Below, piece by piece: positions 9,760 to 18,933 of a DNA stretch of 64,000 nucleotides. The stretch is from Chryseobacterium kimseyorum (GTDB lineage Bacteria; Bacteroidota; Bacteroidia; Flavobacteriales; Weeksellaceae). Numbering within the stretch: the first letter of the stretch is position 1; each line of letters opens with the position of its first letter. Location of the stretch: assembly GCF_025971945.1 (NCBI RefSeq), contig NZ_JAPDHW010000001.1, positions 124,001 to 188,000 on the forward strand, in the 5' to 3' direction. The position numbers and the translations under genes are program-made. The notes below the pieces were generated by a model. It made no database searches. It was given only the letters and a program-made list of their open reading frames with translations, and was not told the DNA's origin.

Positions 9760-10482
9760 ATGAATCCATTTATCCTCGCTCTTCAGGCCCGTAATCTTAC
9801 TGTGGAAATTCATCGCCATTCAGCATACCAGATTGTGACTTCGAATGACACTCCTTTCAACTCTACTATTGACGGAACTTTATTTGAGGGCATTCACGGC
9901 TTTTTGATAAAGCCACACATTTCTCATTTCTGCGTAGCAGAAAATGGAACATTGAATATTCTAAACATTGAGCCCTATTCAAATATCGGTTTGGAATTGG
10001 CAAGCAGATTTAAGGAAAATGAAGAGTATATCGTCTTTGATCAACCATCGGAAACCAGTAAGTTTTTCAAAACTCCAAAAGATAGCGTGGATATCAATGT
10101 TCTCATTGATGGCTTGGTTTCTGATCTGCCTCCTAACAATTATGACGAACGTGTTACGAAGATCGTAGAGTATATTGCTGAAAATTATTTCAAATCTGAT
10201 ATTACGCCAAAGACCTTTGAAGATATTGTTTTCCTTTCACCATCACGTCTGGCCTCGCTTTTTAAAAAGCAAACTGGAAGCAGTTTGTCTAAGTATCTTT
10301 TGTGGACAAGGATGCGCAAAGCAATCTACATTGCGCTCTCAGAAAAAGAAAGAAGCCTCACTGATATTGCATACGATACCGGTTTCTATGATCTTCCGCA
10401 ATGGAATAAGTATATGTATGAAATGTTTGGAATGCCCCCCAAAGCTTTAAAATTCAACAGCGACCTGATCAAGGTATTCTAG
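9760..10482 (+). CDS. AraC-family transcriptional regulator
   Basis: A 240-residue regulator with an N-terminal cupin-like sensing region (residues 1-110, with HRHSAYQIV) and a C-terminal double helix-turn-helix. The first helix pair is TFEDIVFLSPSRLASLFKKQ and the second SLTDIAYDTGFYDLPQWNKY, followed by the usual FGMPPKALK end. A TATTTTTG -7 box lies at 9726-9733. It begins the run of regulators and oxidoreductases extending to 25.6 kb. Its target is not known. Confidence 0.93.
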   Translation: MNPFILALQARNLTVEIHRHSAYQIVTSNDTPFNSTIDGTLFEGIHGFLIKPHISHFCVAENGTLNILNIEPYSNIGLELASRFKENEEYIVFDQPSETSKFFKTPKDSVDINVLIDGLVSDLPPNNYDERVTKIVEYIAENYFKSDITPKTFEDIVFLSPSRLASLFKKQTGSSLSKYLLWTRMRKAIYIALSEKERSLTDIAYDTGFYDLPQWNKYMYEMFGMPPKALKFNSDLIKVF

Positions 10483-10707
10483 CAATTAAAATTTTAAATG
10501 GAGATTTTTTCTGACTATGACCTTTAACACCTACATCAGCTCTGTGAGTGATTCATGTAAGGGTTAACAATATCATCATGATAAAGATCTATATGATCTG
10601 GTTACTAAAAATGTGAATTTAATATAAAGAGGCGCACTTTTTTAAGCAGATCTTTTAAGCGGTCGATTTAAAAGGGTAAATTTGCTATACATAAATATGG
10701 ATGTCAT

Positions 10708-11079
10708 ATGTATCAAAAAAAAATACCCGTAAGCTTATATTGTGGACTGCACTATTTTAAAGAAATTCTAAACGGAAAGTGGAAACTGATGCTCATCCAT
10801 TATATTTCTGAGGGATTTTTGCGCCCCAGTGAGTTACAAAGAGTGATTCCAAAAGCAGATAGACGTGTGATGAACAGACAATTGGAGGAACTGGTGCTGC
10901 ATGGTTTTATCACTAAAAAAATTTATGATGGCAAGCTCAGTAAAGTGGAATACAAACTTACGTCTCTTGGAGAAAATCTATTACCACTTATTTATGAAAT
11001 CGAAAGATGGGGACAGGAAAATCAGTCGGTCATTGAAAAAGCAATGAAAAACGACCCAAAATTTGAGCATGTAGTCTAA
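10708..11079 (+). CDS. HxlR-family regulator, N-terminal Cys
   Basis: A 123-residue winged helix-turn-helix protein of the HxlR/MarR-like family (FKEILNGKWKLMLIHYISEG, LRPSELQRVIPKADRRVMNR, LEELVLHGFITKKIYDGKLS). The family binds DNA as dimers. Members such as YodB, CatR and QorR sense quinones or disulfide stress through one Cys near the N-terminus; here Cys12 lies in SLYCGLHYF just before the first helix. It faces the old yellow enzyme gene at 11349-12459, which is a plausible target. The redox-sensor role is inference. Confidence 0.92.
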   Translation: MYQKKIPVSLYCGLHYFKEILNGKWKLMLIHYISEGFLRPSELQRVIPKADRRVMNRQLEELVLHGFITKKIYDGKLSKVEYKLTSLGENLLPLIYEIERWGQENQSVIEKAMKNDPKFEHVV

Positions 11080-11348
11080 TCAAATGTTAGATTTAATTTA
11101 TTTTTAAAATCGCTCTGTCTACATCTACGCCCAACCCGTTTAATCGCAGGTTCATGCATGTGATTTTATTGCAGAGCTGTCTTTATTTTTATAAGTATTT
11201 TGTGCAAGGCATCAAACGGGCAGAATACCGCAATTCATCCCGTTTGAATTCTAATTAGTACAAATGATTACTCCAGATTATGATCTGTCAATTTAAAAAT
11301 TAGCAATTATTTGAAAGTGTATTGCCGAACAACTCCTATTATCAATTC

Positions 11349-12459
11349 CTAAACTTTATATTTCTCTAACCAATAAGCATAGGAAACGGGCAGTACCCAT
11401 GAAGGTTTATCCAGACCTAACTTTGATGCAGCGTAGAAGGTCCAATGTGGATTGGCTAAATGCGCCTTGCCAATCATTACTATATCAAGTTCTTCATTTC
11501 TGAATGGCATTTTCAGCTAGATCCGGCTCGCCAAATCCCCAGGCAGAAGCTACAGGCAGTCCGGTTTCATTGCGGATACGTTCAGCTGTTGGTGCCATGA
11601 AGGCCGGCCCCCAGGGAATATCTGTTTCTGCGATAGTAAATCCTAAACTCACATTCAGAAGGTCTAATCCTATGATTTTAAATTCTTTGACCAGTTCAAT
11701 TGCTTCTATCATAGTCTGCTCATCATTGCCGTCAAATTCTAGCACACCAAACCTTGCCGTTAATGGCAAGTGATCAGGCCAAACTTCACGAACGGCCTTG
11801 AGAATTTCTAATAGAAACCGGCTACGCCCTTTTGCATCAACACCATATTCATCCGTACGCTTATTGGTATGGGAAGAAAAAAAACTTTGAGCCAAATATC
11901 CATGTGCAAAATGTAGTTCAAGCCACTCATATCCTGCTTCCAGTGAACGTTTCGCAGCACTTACAAAATCTTCTGTAACGCGTTGTATATCTTTTATTGA
12001 CATTTCTCTTGGAACTTTGGATAAAGCTCTCCCAAAAGGAATAGCTGAAGGTGCAATAATTTCCCAACTTTTTGCATGACCTTTGGGGATATGATCATTG
12101 CCTTCCCAAGGTATATTTGAATTTCCTTTCCTTCCGGCGTGAGCGATCTGTATCCCGGGAGATGCTCCTGCTTTTTTAATAGCCAGGGCTATATCTTTAT
12201 GTTTTTCCATCTGTATATCATTCCAAATTCCCAAGCATCCTGGTGTAATCCGTCCTTCCGGAGATACAGCAGTAGCTTCTACGATGACCAGTCCGGCACC
12301 ACCCCGGGCAAACTGGGCGTAGTGGGTAATGTGCCAGTCATTTGGCATACCCTCTTCTGACACATACTGACACATAGGCGGCACGGCAATTCTATTACGT
12401 AACACTACGCTTTTCAACTTAAAAGGAGTAAATAATTTTGGTTGAGGTTTTTCTTTCAT
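11349..12459 (-). pseudogene. YqjM-like old yellow enzyme, frameshifted near 3' end
   Basis: An FMN-dependent ene-reductase of the YqjM (class III) type: FTPFKLKSVVLRNRIAVPPM at the N-terminus and HFAHGYLAQSFFS with the substrate-binding His pair. The first frame stops at 11494 after EPDLAENAIQK, about 50 residues short. Removing one base from the AAA run (11497-11499, minus strand) restores NEELDIVMIGKAHLANPHW and a normal end ...SYAYWLEKYKV at 11349, exactly the missing C-terminal barrel strands and FMN phosphate site. This is either a true one-base insertion or an error in a homopolymer. The intact family reduces activated C=C bonds and quinones. Confidence 0.85.
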
Positions 12460-12703
12460 TTAATTGTTGTATAATCACTATACTTATTTTAAAAACTTAA
12501 ATTGTGAAGTAGTTCACTGATGTAAGTAGCAGACTATTTTATATTATTTAAGTAAAAATGCTTGGTTATCAGTTAACAACTCTCTACTTATAACGAAACA
12601 GCTTTATTTAGCCAGTCTGCAATAAGAAAGTTCGTGATGCTGTAAATCAGCAGCGCACATCTAAGCGGGTGACTTAAATGTGCGTTACTTATAAGATTAT
12701 TAC

Positions 12704-13048
12704 TTATTTGCCGGGTTTAACGATTGTTTCGTTGTTTGCCATTGCAATATAGTTTTCAGTATCAAAAAAATTGGGTTCATCTGGATGAACGATTGTTAGA
12801 TAGTTTTCTGACGAGAAAAATGCATTGAAATCTTCAAAAGAGTCAAATGAGATTTCAACCACAGCATCGTATAAAGGCTTGGGGAAACCTTCAGCGATTA
12901 TCGGATGATTAACTACATACTTTCTAACATAGAGTTCTGTCTCGGGGATGGAGCAGAATAAAGGAGCGTGTTTGTTTTTGTGATAGTCTATAAATTCTTC
13001 AAGGCTCATGTGTGGTAGCTTCTGTACCAGAAACGTAAATTTGATCAT
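12704..13048 (-). CDS. EthD-domain protein
   Basis: A 114-residue dimeric alpha-beta barrel protein of the EthD family: MIKFTFLVQKLPHMSLEEF, then YHKNKHAPLF, the usual small conserved motif, and SFEDFNAFFSSENYLTIV. Some members help in degradation of xenobiotics or polyketide tailoring; most are uncharacterised. I prefer the ATG at 13048. The longer frame would need a TTG at 13075 that overlaps the predicted -7 box. Confidence 0.85.
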   Translation of the reverse strand: MIKFTFLVQKLPHMSLEEFIDYHKNKHAPLFCSIPETELYVRKYVVNHPIIAEGFPKPLYDAVVEISFDSFEDFNAFFSSENYLTIVHPDEPNFFDTENYIAMANNETIVKPGK

Positions 13049-13072
13049 TATTTCTTTATTTATAAGTTGGTA

Positions 13073-13103
13073 CAAAACTACTTTATTAGGTACATCAAGT
13101 CAA
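13073..13103 (-). promoter_or_regulatory. Promoter of the EthD gene
   Basis: On the minus strand TTG (13103-13101) is followed after 20 bases by TAGTTTTG (13080-13073), matching the Bacteroidota consensus. Its position puts transcription start near 13069 and supports the ATG at 13048 as start codon. Confidence 0.55.
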
Positions 13104-13367
13104 TCACGCACAAATTTGTGCGCTGCCATTTTACGTTTATTGATAAGAAGAAATCCCATTAAAACTGAAACCCGATTTATGTGTTGAAAGGCATTAAATT
13201 AAAAGAGAAAGTTGGTTCTATCTGGTGTTTAAAATACCGGTCTCAATGCTTCTCTACACGCTTTCTCCAGGTTTTTTAATTTTAGTCTAAAACATAGAGA
13301 GTTGTCAGTATTTTGCTGATGCCTTTATTATGATTATAAATCTCAAAAAACACCTTATTCTATAACA

Positions 13368-13388
13368 ACAGTGATTTGATACAAGTTT
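13368..13388 (+). repeat. Direct repeat copy 1 upstream of quinone-reductase-like gene
   Basis: A 21-base segment containing CAGTGATTTGATACAAGTTT occurs identically at 14432-14452. In both places a TTTGTACT element follows about 42-43 nt after the repeat starts, and the gene's ATG lies further on. It is a candidate operator or activator site. The rest of the 13076-13441 gap holds only the EthD promoter. Confidence 0.7.
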
Positions 13389-13441
13389 CCCATCTGGCTT
13401 GTTCGCAAATTTGTACTATAATTTTAAAACAAACAATTAGT

Positions 13442-14383
13442 ATGAAAGCAATAGTTTATCAAAAATTCGGAAATACAACTGTATTACAATCTGCTGAACA
13501 ATCCAAACCAACGATTAAATCTAATCAGGTGTTAGTAAAAATAAATGCTTTTTCCATTAATCCAATGGATTGGAAAATTAGAAAAGGTGAAATGAAACTG
13601 ATGTCAGGTTCCTCATTCCCCAAAAAAACGGGAGCTGATTTCTCAGGTATTATAGAAGATGCAGGAAACTCCGGTTTCAAAAAGGGTGATCAGGTTTTTG
13701 GAGTAGTAAAAAATATGATGAAAGATGGTGCGTCGTCAGAATATATCGCTGTTCCTGCTTCTTTGGTGTGGAAAAAACCCACGCAAATTAGTTTTCCTCA
13801 AGCTGCATCTATTCCTGTTGTAGGTACGGCTGCCCTGACAGCTCTGGAAAAAATGGGTAATATCGATGAAGATACAGAGATTTTGATCAATGGTGCAACC
13901 GGTGGATTTGGAATGTTTTTACTTCAGTTATTACGACAGAAAGGAGCTAAAGTTACTGCGGTCACCAGTACAAAAGGGACAGAATTTGCAAAAAAGTGGG
14001 GCGCTCGAAAAGTAATTGATTACTCAAAAGAAAATGTATTTTCTCAAAACATTCTTTATGATATTGTCATTGATCTATCTGGAAAGATGGGTTACACTGC
14101 TGCAAGAAAAATCATGAAGCCTCGGTCGAAATTTCTGAATCCAACACCGCGGCCCATTGAAATTCCAACTTCGATCTTCAAAAATCTATTTACAGGTAAA
14201 AAACACATCATTGTTTTAGCCGGTCCTTCTACAAAATACTCAGAGAAATTGGTGTCTGAGGTTAATCAAGGATTACAGATTGAAATAAACAAAATATTTC
14301 AGTTTGAGCAAACGCAGGAAGCTTATCAATACGCAGAAAAGGGCGGCTTTATCGGAAAAGTTGTTGTAGAGATCAATTCTTAA
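13442..14383 (+). CDS. Zinc-free MDR quinone oxidoreductase-like protein
   Basis: A 313-residue NAD(P)H-dependent medium-chain reductase of the zeta-crystallin/QOR branch. It has MKAIVYQKFGNTTVLQ, INPMDWKIRKGE, GADFSGIIEDAGNSGFKKGD and the Rossmann motif INGATGGFGMFLLQL. Catalytic zinc ligands are absent. The family reduces quinones and enones. The start is the ATG at 13442; an upstream TTG frame is unlikely because it lies in the repeat. It shares its upstream repeat with the operon at 14517. Confidence 0.92.
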   Translation: MKAIVYQKFGNTTVLQSAEQSKPTIKSNQVLVKINAFSINPMDWKIRKGEMKLMSGSSFPKKTGADFSGIIEDAGNSGFKKGDQVFGVVKNMMKDGASSEYIAVPASLVWKKPTQISFPQAASIPVVGTAALTALEKMGNIDEDTEILINGATGGFGMFLLQLLRQKGAKVTAVTSTKGTEFAKKWGARKVIDYSKENVFSQNILYDIVIDLSGKMGYTAARKIMKPRSKFLNPTPRPIEIPTSIFKNLFTGKKHIIVLAGPSTKYSEKLVSEVNQGLQIEINKIFQFEQTQEAYQYAEKGGFIGKVVVEINS

Positions 14384-14431
14384 CGGCGGGATTTACAGCG
14401 GTAATCTTCATTAATACTTTTAAACAATAAA

Positions 14432-14452
14432 ACAGTGATTTGATACAAGTTT
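14432..14452 (+). repeat. Direct repeat copy 2 upstream of NmrA/OYE operon
   Basis: Second copy of the 21-base element at 13368-13388, with the same following TTTGTACT element. It lies 65 nt before the ATG of the NmrA-like gene, which suggests both transcription units share a regulator. Confidence 0.7.
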
Positions 14453-14516
14453 TCAGTTTTAACTTGAAGCATCTTTGTACTGTTAATAACAACAAATAAT
14501 ATTAAAATAAAGACTT

Positions 14517-15410
14517 ATGAAAAAGCAAATTGTAATCATTGGCGCTACCGGAACAGTAGGTAGTAAAGTGGCAGAAATTCTGATCAATGAAGGATATCTT
14601 GTAAAATTGATCACCAGAAATCCTGAGAAGTTACAGCTTCTTAAGAATAGGGGAGCAGAAATAATTGAAGGTGATGTAAATAATGTAGTAATACTAACCG
14701 AAAGCTTCAAAAATGCAGACGGCGCATTTCTCATACTTCCGGACAATACGAAAGCTGAAAATACAAGAACCTACCAAAGACAGATCACCGGAAATTTTAT
14801 TGAAGCGATTGAAAGATCAGGCATAAAACATATTGTGAATATGAGTAGTTTGGGCTCTCATATGCACGAAGGCAATGGAATGATGGCCGGAACCGGTGAG
14901 CAGGAAGTAAGGTTAAATCAGTTGAAAGATGTAAATGTAGTACACATCCGTTCGGCTTATTTTATGGAAAACTTCTTAAGAACAATTGCTTTAGTGAAAG
15001 GAAAAGGTATCAATGGAACTGCTGCAGATGGTGATCATGCCATACCGATGGTAGCAACAAAGGATGTAGCAAAAGTTATCGCAGCACATCTGGCTAACCT
15101 AGATTTTACAGGAAAAAGTGTTCGTCCGGTAATGGGACCAAGAGACTATACCTACCGTGAATTTACGACGGTCATCGGTAAGGGCATTGGCAATCCTGGA
15201 CTGCCTTACGTCCAAATACCTGTGGAGCAGGCAAAACAGATATTTTTAGGAAATGGATTCTCGGAAGATTTTGTAGATAATCTTTTAGGGATGGCAGTCG
15301 CCATTAAACAGGGATTTATGAATTACCAACAAAGAGACGATTCAGCAACTACAAACACCACTGCCGAAGAATTTGTCAATAATATCTACCTCCCAGCATA
15401 CAACAATTAA
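14517..15410 (+). CDS. NmrA-like NAD(P)H-binding protein
   Basis: A 297-residue atypical SDR. The N-terminus is a dinucleotide-binding strand with IIGATGTVGSKVAEIL. The middle has GIKHIVNMSSLGSH and RSAYFMENFL, the NmrA/QorB/HSCARG pattern in which the SDR catalytic Tyr is absent. Such proteins act as NADPH sensors or quinone reductases (QorB). It is the first gene of an operon with the alkene reductase 28 bp downstream. Confidence 0.9.
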   Translation: MKKQIVIIGATGTVGSKVAEILINEGYLVKLITRNPEKLQLLKNRGAEIIEGDVNNVVILTESFKNADGAFLILPDNTKAENTRTYQRQITGNFIEAIERSGIKHIVNMSSLGSHMHEGNGMMAGTGEQEVRLNQLKDVNVVHIRSAYFMENFLRTIALVKGKGINGTAADGDHAIPMVATKDVAKVIAAHLANLDFTGKSVRPVMGPRDYTYREFTTVIGKGIGNPGLPYVQIPVEQAKQIFLGNGFSEDFVDNLLGMAVAIKQGFMNYQQRDDSATTNTTAEEFVNNIYLPAYNN

Positions 15411-15438
15411 TTATAAACATACATAAAAGACTATCAAA

Positions 15439-16521
15439 ATGAAATTACTGGAACCAACACGGTTAGGAAATTTAACCTTAAAAAATAAAATGGCGATGTC
15501 TGCAATGACCAGAAGCCGTGCAGATATCAATGGACTCGTTGGCGAAATGACCGTAGAATACTATACGCAAAGAGTAGGTGCAGGTCTGATCTTTACTGAA
15601 GCCATCAGAATTAGTGAAGAGGCAACAGGCAGTCCTCTTACTCCCGGAATATTTACACAGGAACAAATTGAATCCTGGAAGAAGGTTACAGCCGCTGTGC
15701 ACGAAAAAGGTGGATCAATCATTGCGCAACTCTGGCATACCGGACGTGCAGGTCATTCTGTTGACAGAAGTGGGAAATTGCCATTGGCACCTTCAGCTCT
15801 GCCCATTACCGGAATGCAACATTTCACATCACAGGGGATGAAAGAATATGAAACGCCGCAGGAAATCACCGTGCAGGAGATCAAACAGACCATCAAAGAT
15901 TTTGGACAGGCCGCTAAAAATGCGATAGAAGCAGGCTTTGATGGCGTTGAACTCCATGCTGCGAATGGATATTTGCCCAATCAGTTTTTGGCGGAAAGTT
16001 CCAACCAACGAACTGACGAATATGGAGGAAGTTTCGAGAACAAATCCCGCTTTGTGATTGAGGTGATGCAGGAATTGATCAATGCTGTCGGAGGAGAAAG
16101 AGTAGGTATCAAGCTCTCACCCCTTCACCCGTATGGAGATATGATCTTGAATGATCCGGAGGAAACCTATACTTATTTAATTTCTGAACTGAACCAACTG
16201 GACTTCAATTATGTGGAATTGATGAAACGCAGCCCATATTTTCCTTCTCCAGACCATTATCCCACTGGTGATGAAATAGATATGTTCGGGCAAAAAATTA
16301 AGCAAACGGTAATTGCCAATGCGGGTTACGACAAAATCTCAGGAGAAGCGGAACTGGAAAAAGGTATTGCAAAATTGATCTCCTTTGGAACTTTGTTCCT
16401 TGCCAATCCGGATCTGCCCGAGCGTTTTGAAAATAATGCTGCGTTGAATGAGCCTGACCGTGCGACCATGTTCGGAGGTGGAAAAGAGGGATATATTGAT
16501 TATCCATTTCTAACGAAATAA
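15439..16521 (+). CDS. NemA-like alkene reductase (old yellow enzyme)
   Basis: A 360-residue FMN ene-reductase of the classical OYE/NemA type: LLEPTRLGNLTLKNKMAMSA, the substrate His/Asn pair in ELHAANGYLPNQFL, then QRTDEYGGSFENKSRF, and a C-terminal FMN-phosphate region (GTLFLANPDLPERF). It reduces electrophilic C=C bonds of enones, maleimides and nitro compounds. It is co-transcribed with the NmrA-like gene. It belongs to a different OYE class from the frameshifted YqjM-like copy at 11.3-12.5 kb. Confidence 0.95.
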   Translation: MKLLEPTRLGNLTLKNKMAMSAMTRSRADINGLVGEMTVEYYTQRVGAGLIFTEAIRISEEATGSPLTPGIFTQEQIESWKKVTAAVHEKGGSIIAQLWHTGRAGHSVDRSGKLPLAPSALPITGMQHFTSQGMKEYETPQEITVQEIKQTIKDFGQAAKNAIEAGFDGVELHAANGYLPNQFLAESSNQRTDEYGGSFENKSRFVIEVMQELINAVGGERVGIKLSPLHPYGDMILNDPEETYTYLISELNQLDFNYVELMKRSPYFPSPDHYPTGDEIDMFGQKIKQTVIANAGYDKISGEAELEKGIAKLISFGTLFLANPDLPERFENNAALNEPDRATMFGGGKEGYIDYPFLTK

Positions 16522-16614
16522 CATATTAACGGCTGTTTGGCTTAGCGTTTTCCAGAATAAAGGAACATTTAGACACATTAAATAATTATTCTTTTTTCTG
16601 CGTATCAAAAAAAA

Positions 16615-16650
16615 GTGATCTAGATCACATAAAAATAGTGACTTAGATCC
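16615..16650. promoter_or_regulatory. Palindromic operator candidate plus degenerate copy
   Basis: GTGATCTAGATCAC at 16615-16628 is a perfect 14-bp palindrome. A related sequence, GTGACTTAGATCC, follows at 16638-16650, about two helical turns on. They lie 58-93 bp before the DJ-1/PfpI gene start, where a regulator could bind as two dimers. Confidence 0.5.
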
Positions 16651-16707
16651 TGTGCTCAAGACAAATATAAATTCCAACTTTGTAGTAATAAATTAAATAG
16701 ATATAAA

Positions 16708-17385
16708 ATGAGCAAAAAAGTTTTATTCGTGCTTACAAGTCACGATAAGTTAGGAAATACTGGTTTAAAGACAGGATTTTGGACAGAAGAATTGGCGGCG
16801 CCTTACTATGCATTGGCTGATAATGGAGTTGAGATCACATTGGCATCTCCGAAGGGTGGTCAGCCTCCCATTGACCCGAAAAGTGAAGATCCTTCATCTC
16901 AGACTGATGCTACAAGAAGAATGGATAATGATGGGTTACTAAAAGAAAAATTAAAAAACACTCACAAATTATCGGAAGTAAGCAGTGAGGATTACGATGG
17001 TATATTCTACCCTGGAGGGCACGGCCCTTTGTGGGATTTGGCTGAAGATAAAGTTTCACAGCAACTGATTATTAATTTTTATTCCAATAATAAACCGGTG
17101 GCATTTGTTTGCCATGCACCCGGAGTTTTGAAAGATGTGAAAATAGATGGTGAATATTTGGTAAAAGGTAAGAATGTTACAGGATTCACCAATACTGAGG
17201 AAGATGCTGTTCAACTAACTGATGTTGTTCCGTTCCTGGTCGAGGATGTGTTAAAAAAGAATGGCGGTGTATACAGTAAAAGTGAAGACTGGAATCCTTA
17301 TGCAGTAGTTGACGAAAAACTGATTACAGGACAAAATCCTGCCTCTTCTGAAAAAGTGGCGGAGGAACTGCTAAAACTTATCTAG
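16708..17385 (+). CDS. DJ-1/PfpI-family protein (type 1 GATase-like)
   Basis: A 225-residue protein of the Hsp31/PfpI group. The nucleophile elbow is FVCHAPGVL (Cys near residue 136), preceded by DGIFYPGGHGPLWDL; ASPKGGQPPIDPKSEDP is the usual N-terminal loop. Relatives are glyoxalase III, deglycase-type or chaperone proteins that protect against reactive aldehydes. It stands alone behind a palindromic site and ends at a strong terminator, in keeping with a stress role. The exact activity is not readable. Confidence 0.92.
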   Translation: MSKKVLFVLTSHDKLGNTGLKTGFWTEELAAPYYALADNGVEITLASPKGGQPPIDPKSEDPSSQTDATRRMDNDGLLKEKLKNTHKLSEVSSEDYDGIFYPGGHGPLWDLAEDKVSQQLIINFYSNNKPVAFVCHAPGVLKDVKIDGEYLVKGKNVTGFTNTEEDAVQLTDVVPFLVEDVLKKNGGVYSKSEDWNPYAVVDEKLITGQNPASSEKVAEELLKLI

Positions 17386-17411
17386 AAAATATTCAACTTA
17401 TTAAGTTATAG

Positions 17412-17439
17412 AAAAAGCGGCAAAGCCGCTTTTTTTTTC
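17412..17439. terminator. Intrinsic terminator between converging genes
   Basis: AAAAGCGGC pairs with GCCGCTTTT around a short A-rich loop, followed by a run of T. The A run before the stem lets it serve the minus-strand NmrA gene too. Confidence 0.9.
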
Positions 17440-17452
17440 AAAGTATAAATTC

Positions 17453-18340
17453 TTAGTTATTGTCATTTGAAGACTGTAATTCTCTGATCTTCTTAATCCC
17501 TGTATCATCCAACCATTCTTCAAAGCTTGTCAATTTGGGTAGCCAGGATGAGATAAGTTCAGTATCGATTGGATCATATCCTTCTGTTGCTACCATCTCA
17601 ACTAAATTGGCAAATGTTTCACTTTGTTGATAAAGTATTTCTAACGGAACCTGAACAAATTCGAGTGGCTGATCCAGTTTTCTTTCCAGCAGTTTAAGAA
17701 CCTGTTTTGGGGCGAAAAGTTCACCACCAAAGTCAATTGTTTTACCATTGAAATCTTTGTAATTCTGAAATATGATGCGCGCAAATGTTCCGATATCTTT
17801 TGTCGTGATCCATGATATGGCTGTTTCTTTAGGTAAAGGGTTAATGAACTTGTTGTCACCTAATCCAAAACTTGGTAAAAGAAGATTTTCCATAAATGAG
17901 GCTGGTCTTATGACAGCACCTTGCAATGCACTTTGCAGTAAATATTTTTCAATGGTAAACTTGAATCTTGGGCGAAATCTGTCCTGCTTGTCAGAAGCCA
18001 TAACCGAAGAATACAATATAAATTTAACTCCTTTTTCCTCCGCCAGTTTAATGGTTTGGATCCCTAAATCAGCTTCCTGTTCATCTGTTTCTTTGCTCGA
18101 AACCCATACACCGGGAAGGACTAAAAACAGTCCGTCAATTTTTTGAAACACCTCTTTCAAAACGTCAGTGTTTTCCAAGTCACCCTTAATTAAAACAGCT
18201 CCTGCACTTTTTAATTTCAAAGCTTCCTGAGATTGTGGATCTCTCGTCAGCGCAAACACTTCAAAATCATTTTTTAACAGTTCATACACTGTGGCACTTC
18301 CTTGATTTCCGGTGGCACCTGTTACTAATATTCTTTTCAT
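17453..18340 (-). CDS. NmrA-family NAD(P)-binding protein
   Basis: A 295-residue NmrA/HSCARG-like protein: MKRILVTGATGNQGSATVYE is the NmrA-type Rossmann motif (GxxGxxG as GATGNQG), followed by VFALTRDP and FILYSSVMASDKQ. It lacks the SDR catalytic triad. The family senses NADP(H) redox state or acts as a weak reductase. It is transcribed away from the HxlR gene at 18416 across about 75 bp, the usual layout for a regulator and its target. Confidence 0.92.
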   Translation of the reverse strand: MKRILVTGATGNQGSATVYELLKNDFEVFALTRDPQSQEALKLKSAGAVLIKGDLENTDVLKEVFQKIDGLFLVLPGVWVSSKETDEQEADLGIQTIKLAEEKGVKFILYSSVMASDKQDRFRPRFKFTIEKYLLQSALQGAVIRPASFMENLLLPSFGLGDNKFINPLPKETAISWITTKDIGTFARIIFQNYKDFNGKTIDFGGELFAPKQVLKLLERKLDQPLEFVQVPLEILYQQSETFANLVEMVATEGYDPIDTELISSWLPKLTSFEEWLDDTGIKKIRELQSSNDNN

Positions 18341-18415
18341 TGTAAAAATTTATTTTGAGCAAATTTACCTTCCATGTTTGGTATATTTGTGTTGACTAAC
18401 CTTTAGGAAAGTATA

Positions 18416-18802
18416 ATGGAAAAGAAGATAAAACCCTGTATAGATAATGAACAGATTTTAAAACAGAGATTTTTAGCATTACGGGATACTTTGGATCTCC
18501 TGAGCGGGAAATGGCGTTTTTGTATCTTACTGAATCTGCATTATCATCAAAAGTTGAGATTTAAGGATTTTTTTGAGGTTTCAGAAGGAATTTCCCCTAA
18601 AGTGCTTACTTCTGAATTGGCGACGTTAGAAGCACACCAGCTGATTCAAAAGAAAGTCGAATACACGCCTACCAAGGATATCACTTATTATGTCTTAACT
18701 ACCCATGCTCAGGAAATTTGGACAGTGCTGAATACCTTGATAGAATTTGGATTGTCGAATCGGCAGGAAGTCATCAGATCATTTCATTCAGATAAAAATT
18801 AA
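18416..18802 (+). CDS. HxlR-family regulator, N-terminal Cys
   Basis: A 128-residue winged-helix regulator: LDLLSGKWRFCILLNLHYHQ, LRFKDFFEVSEGISPKVLTS, LEAHQLIQKKVEYTPTKDIT. Cys8 in KIKPCIDNEQ sits where redox-sensing members have their single reactive Cys, and a second Cys lies in the recognition domain. It is divergent from the NmrA gene and upstream of the SDR at 18934. A TATATTTG -7 box lies at 18382-18389 within the divergent promoter region. Confidence 0.92.
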   Translation: MEKKIKPCIDNEQILKQRFLALRDTLDLLSGKWRFCILLNLHYHQKLRFKDFFEVSEGISPKVLTSELATLEAHQLIQKKVEYTPTKDITYYVLTTHAQEIWTVLNTLIEFGLSNRQEVIRSFHSDKN

Positions 18803-18933
18803 AGGCAGTGATTAAAATGAAAATTTCTGTTTAACCGAATGTTCTGCCATTAGCCTACAAACATCTGCGGTTCGCCTACAAATATGAATGACCGTCTTTC
18901 TAATTTTGTCGTGTAAAAATTAAATAAAATATT

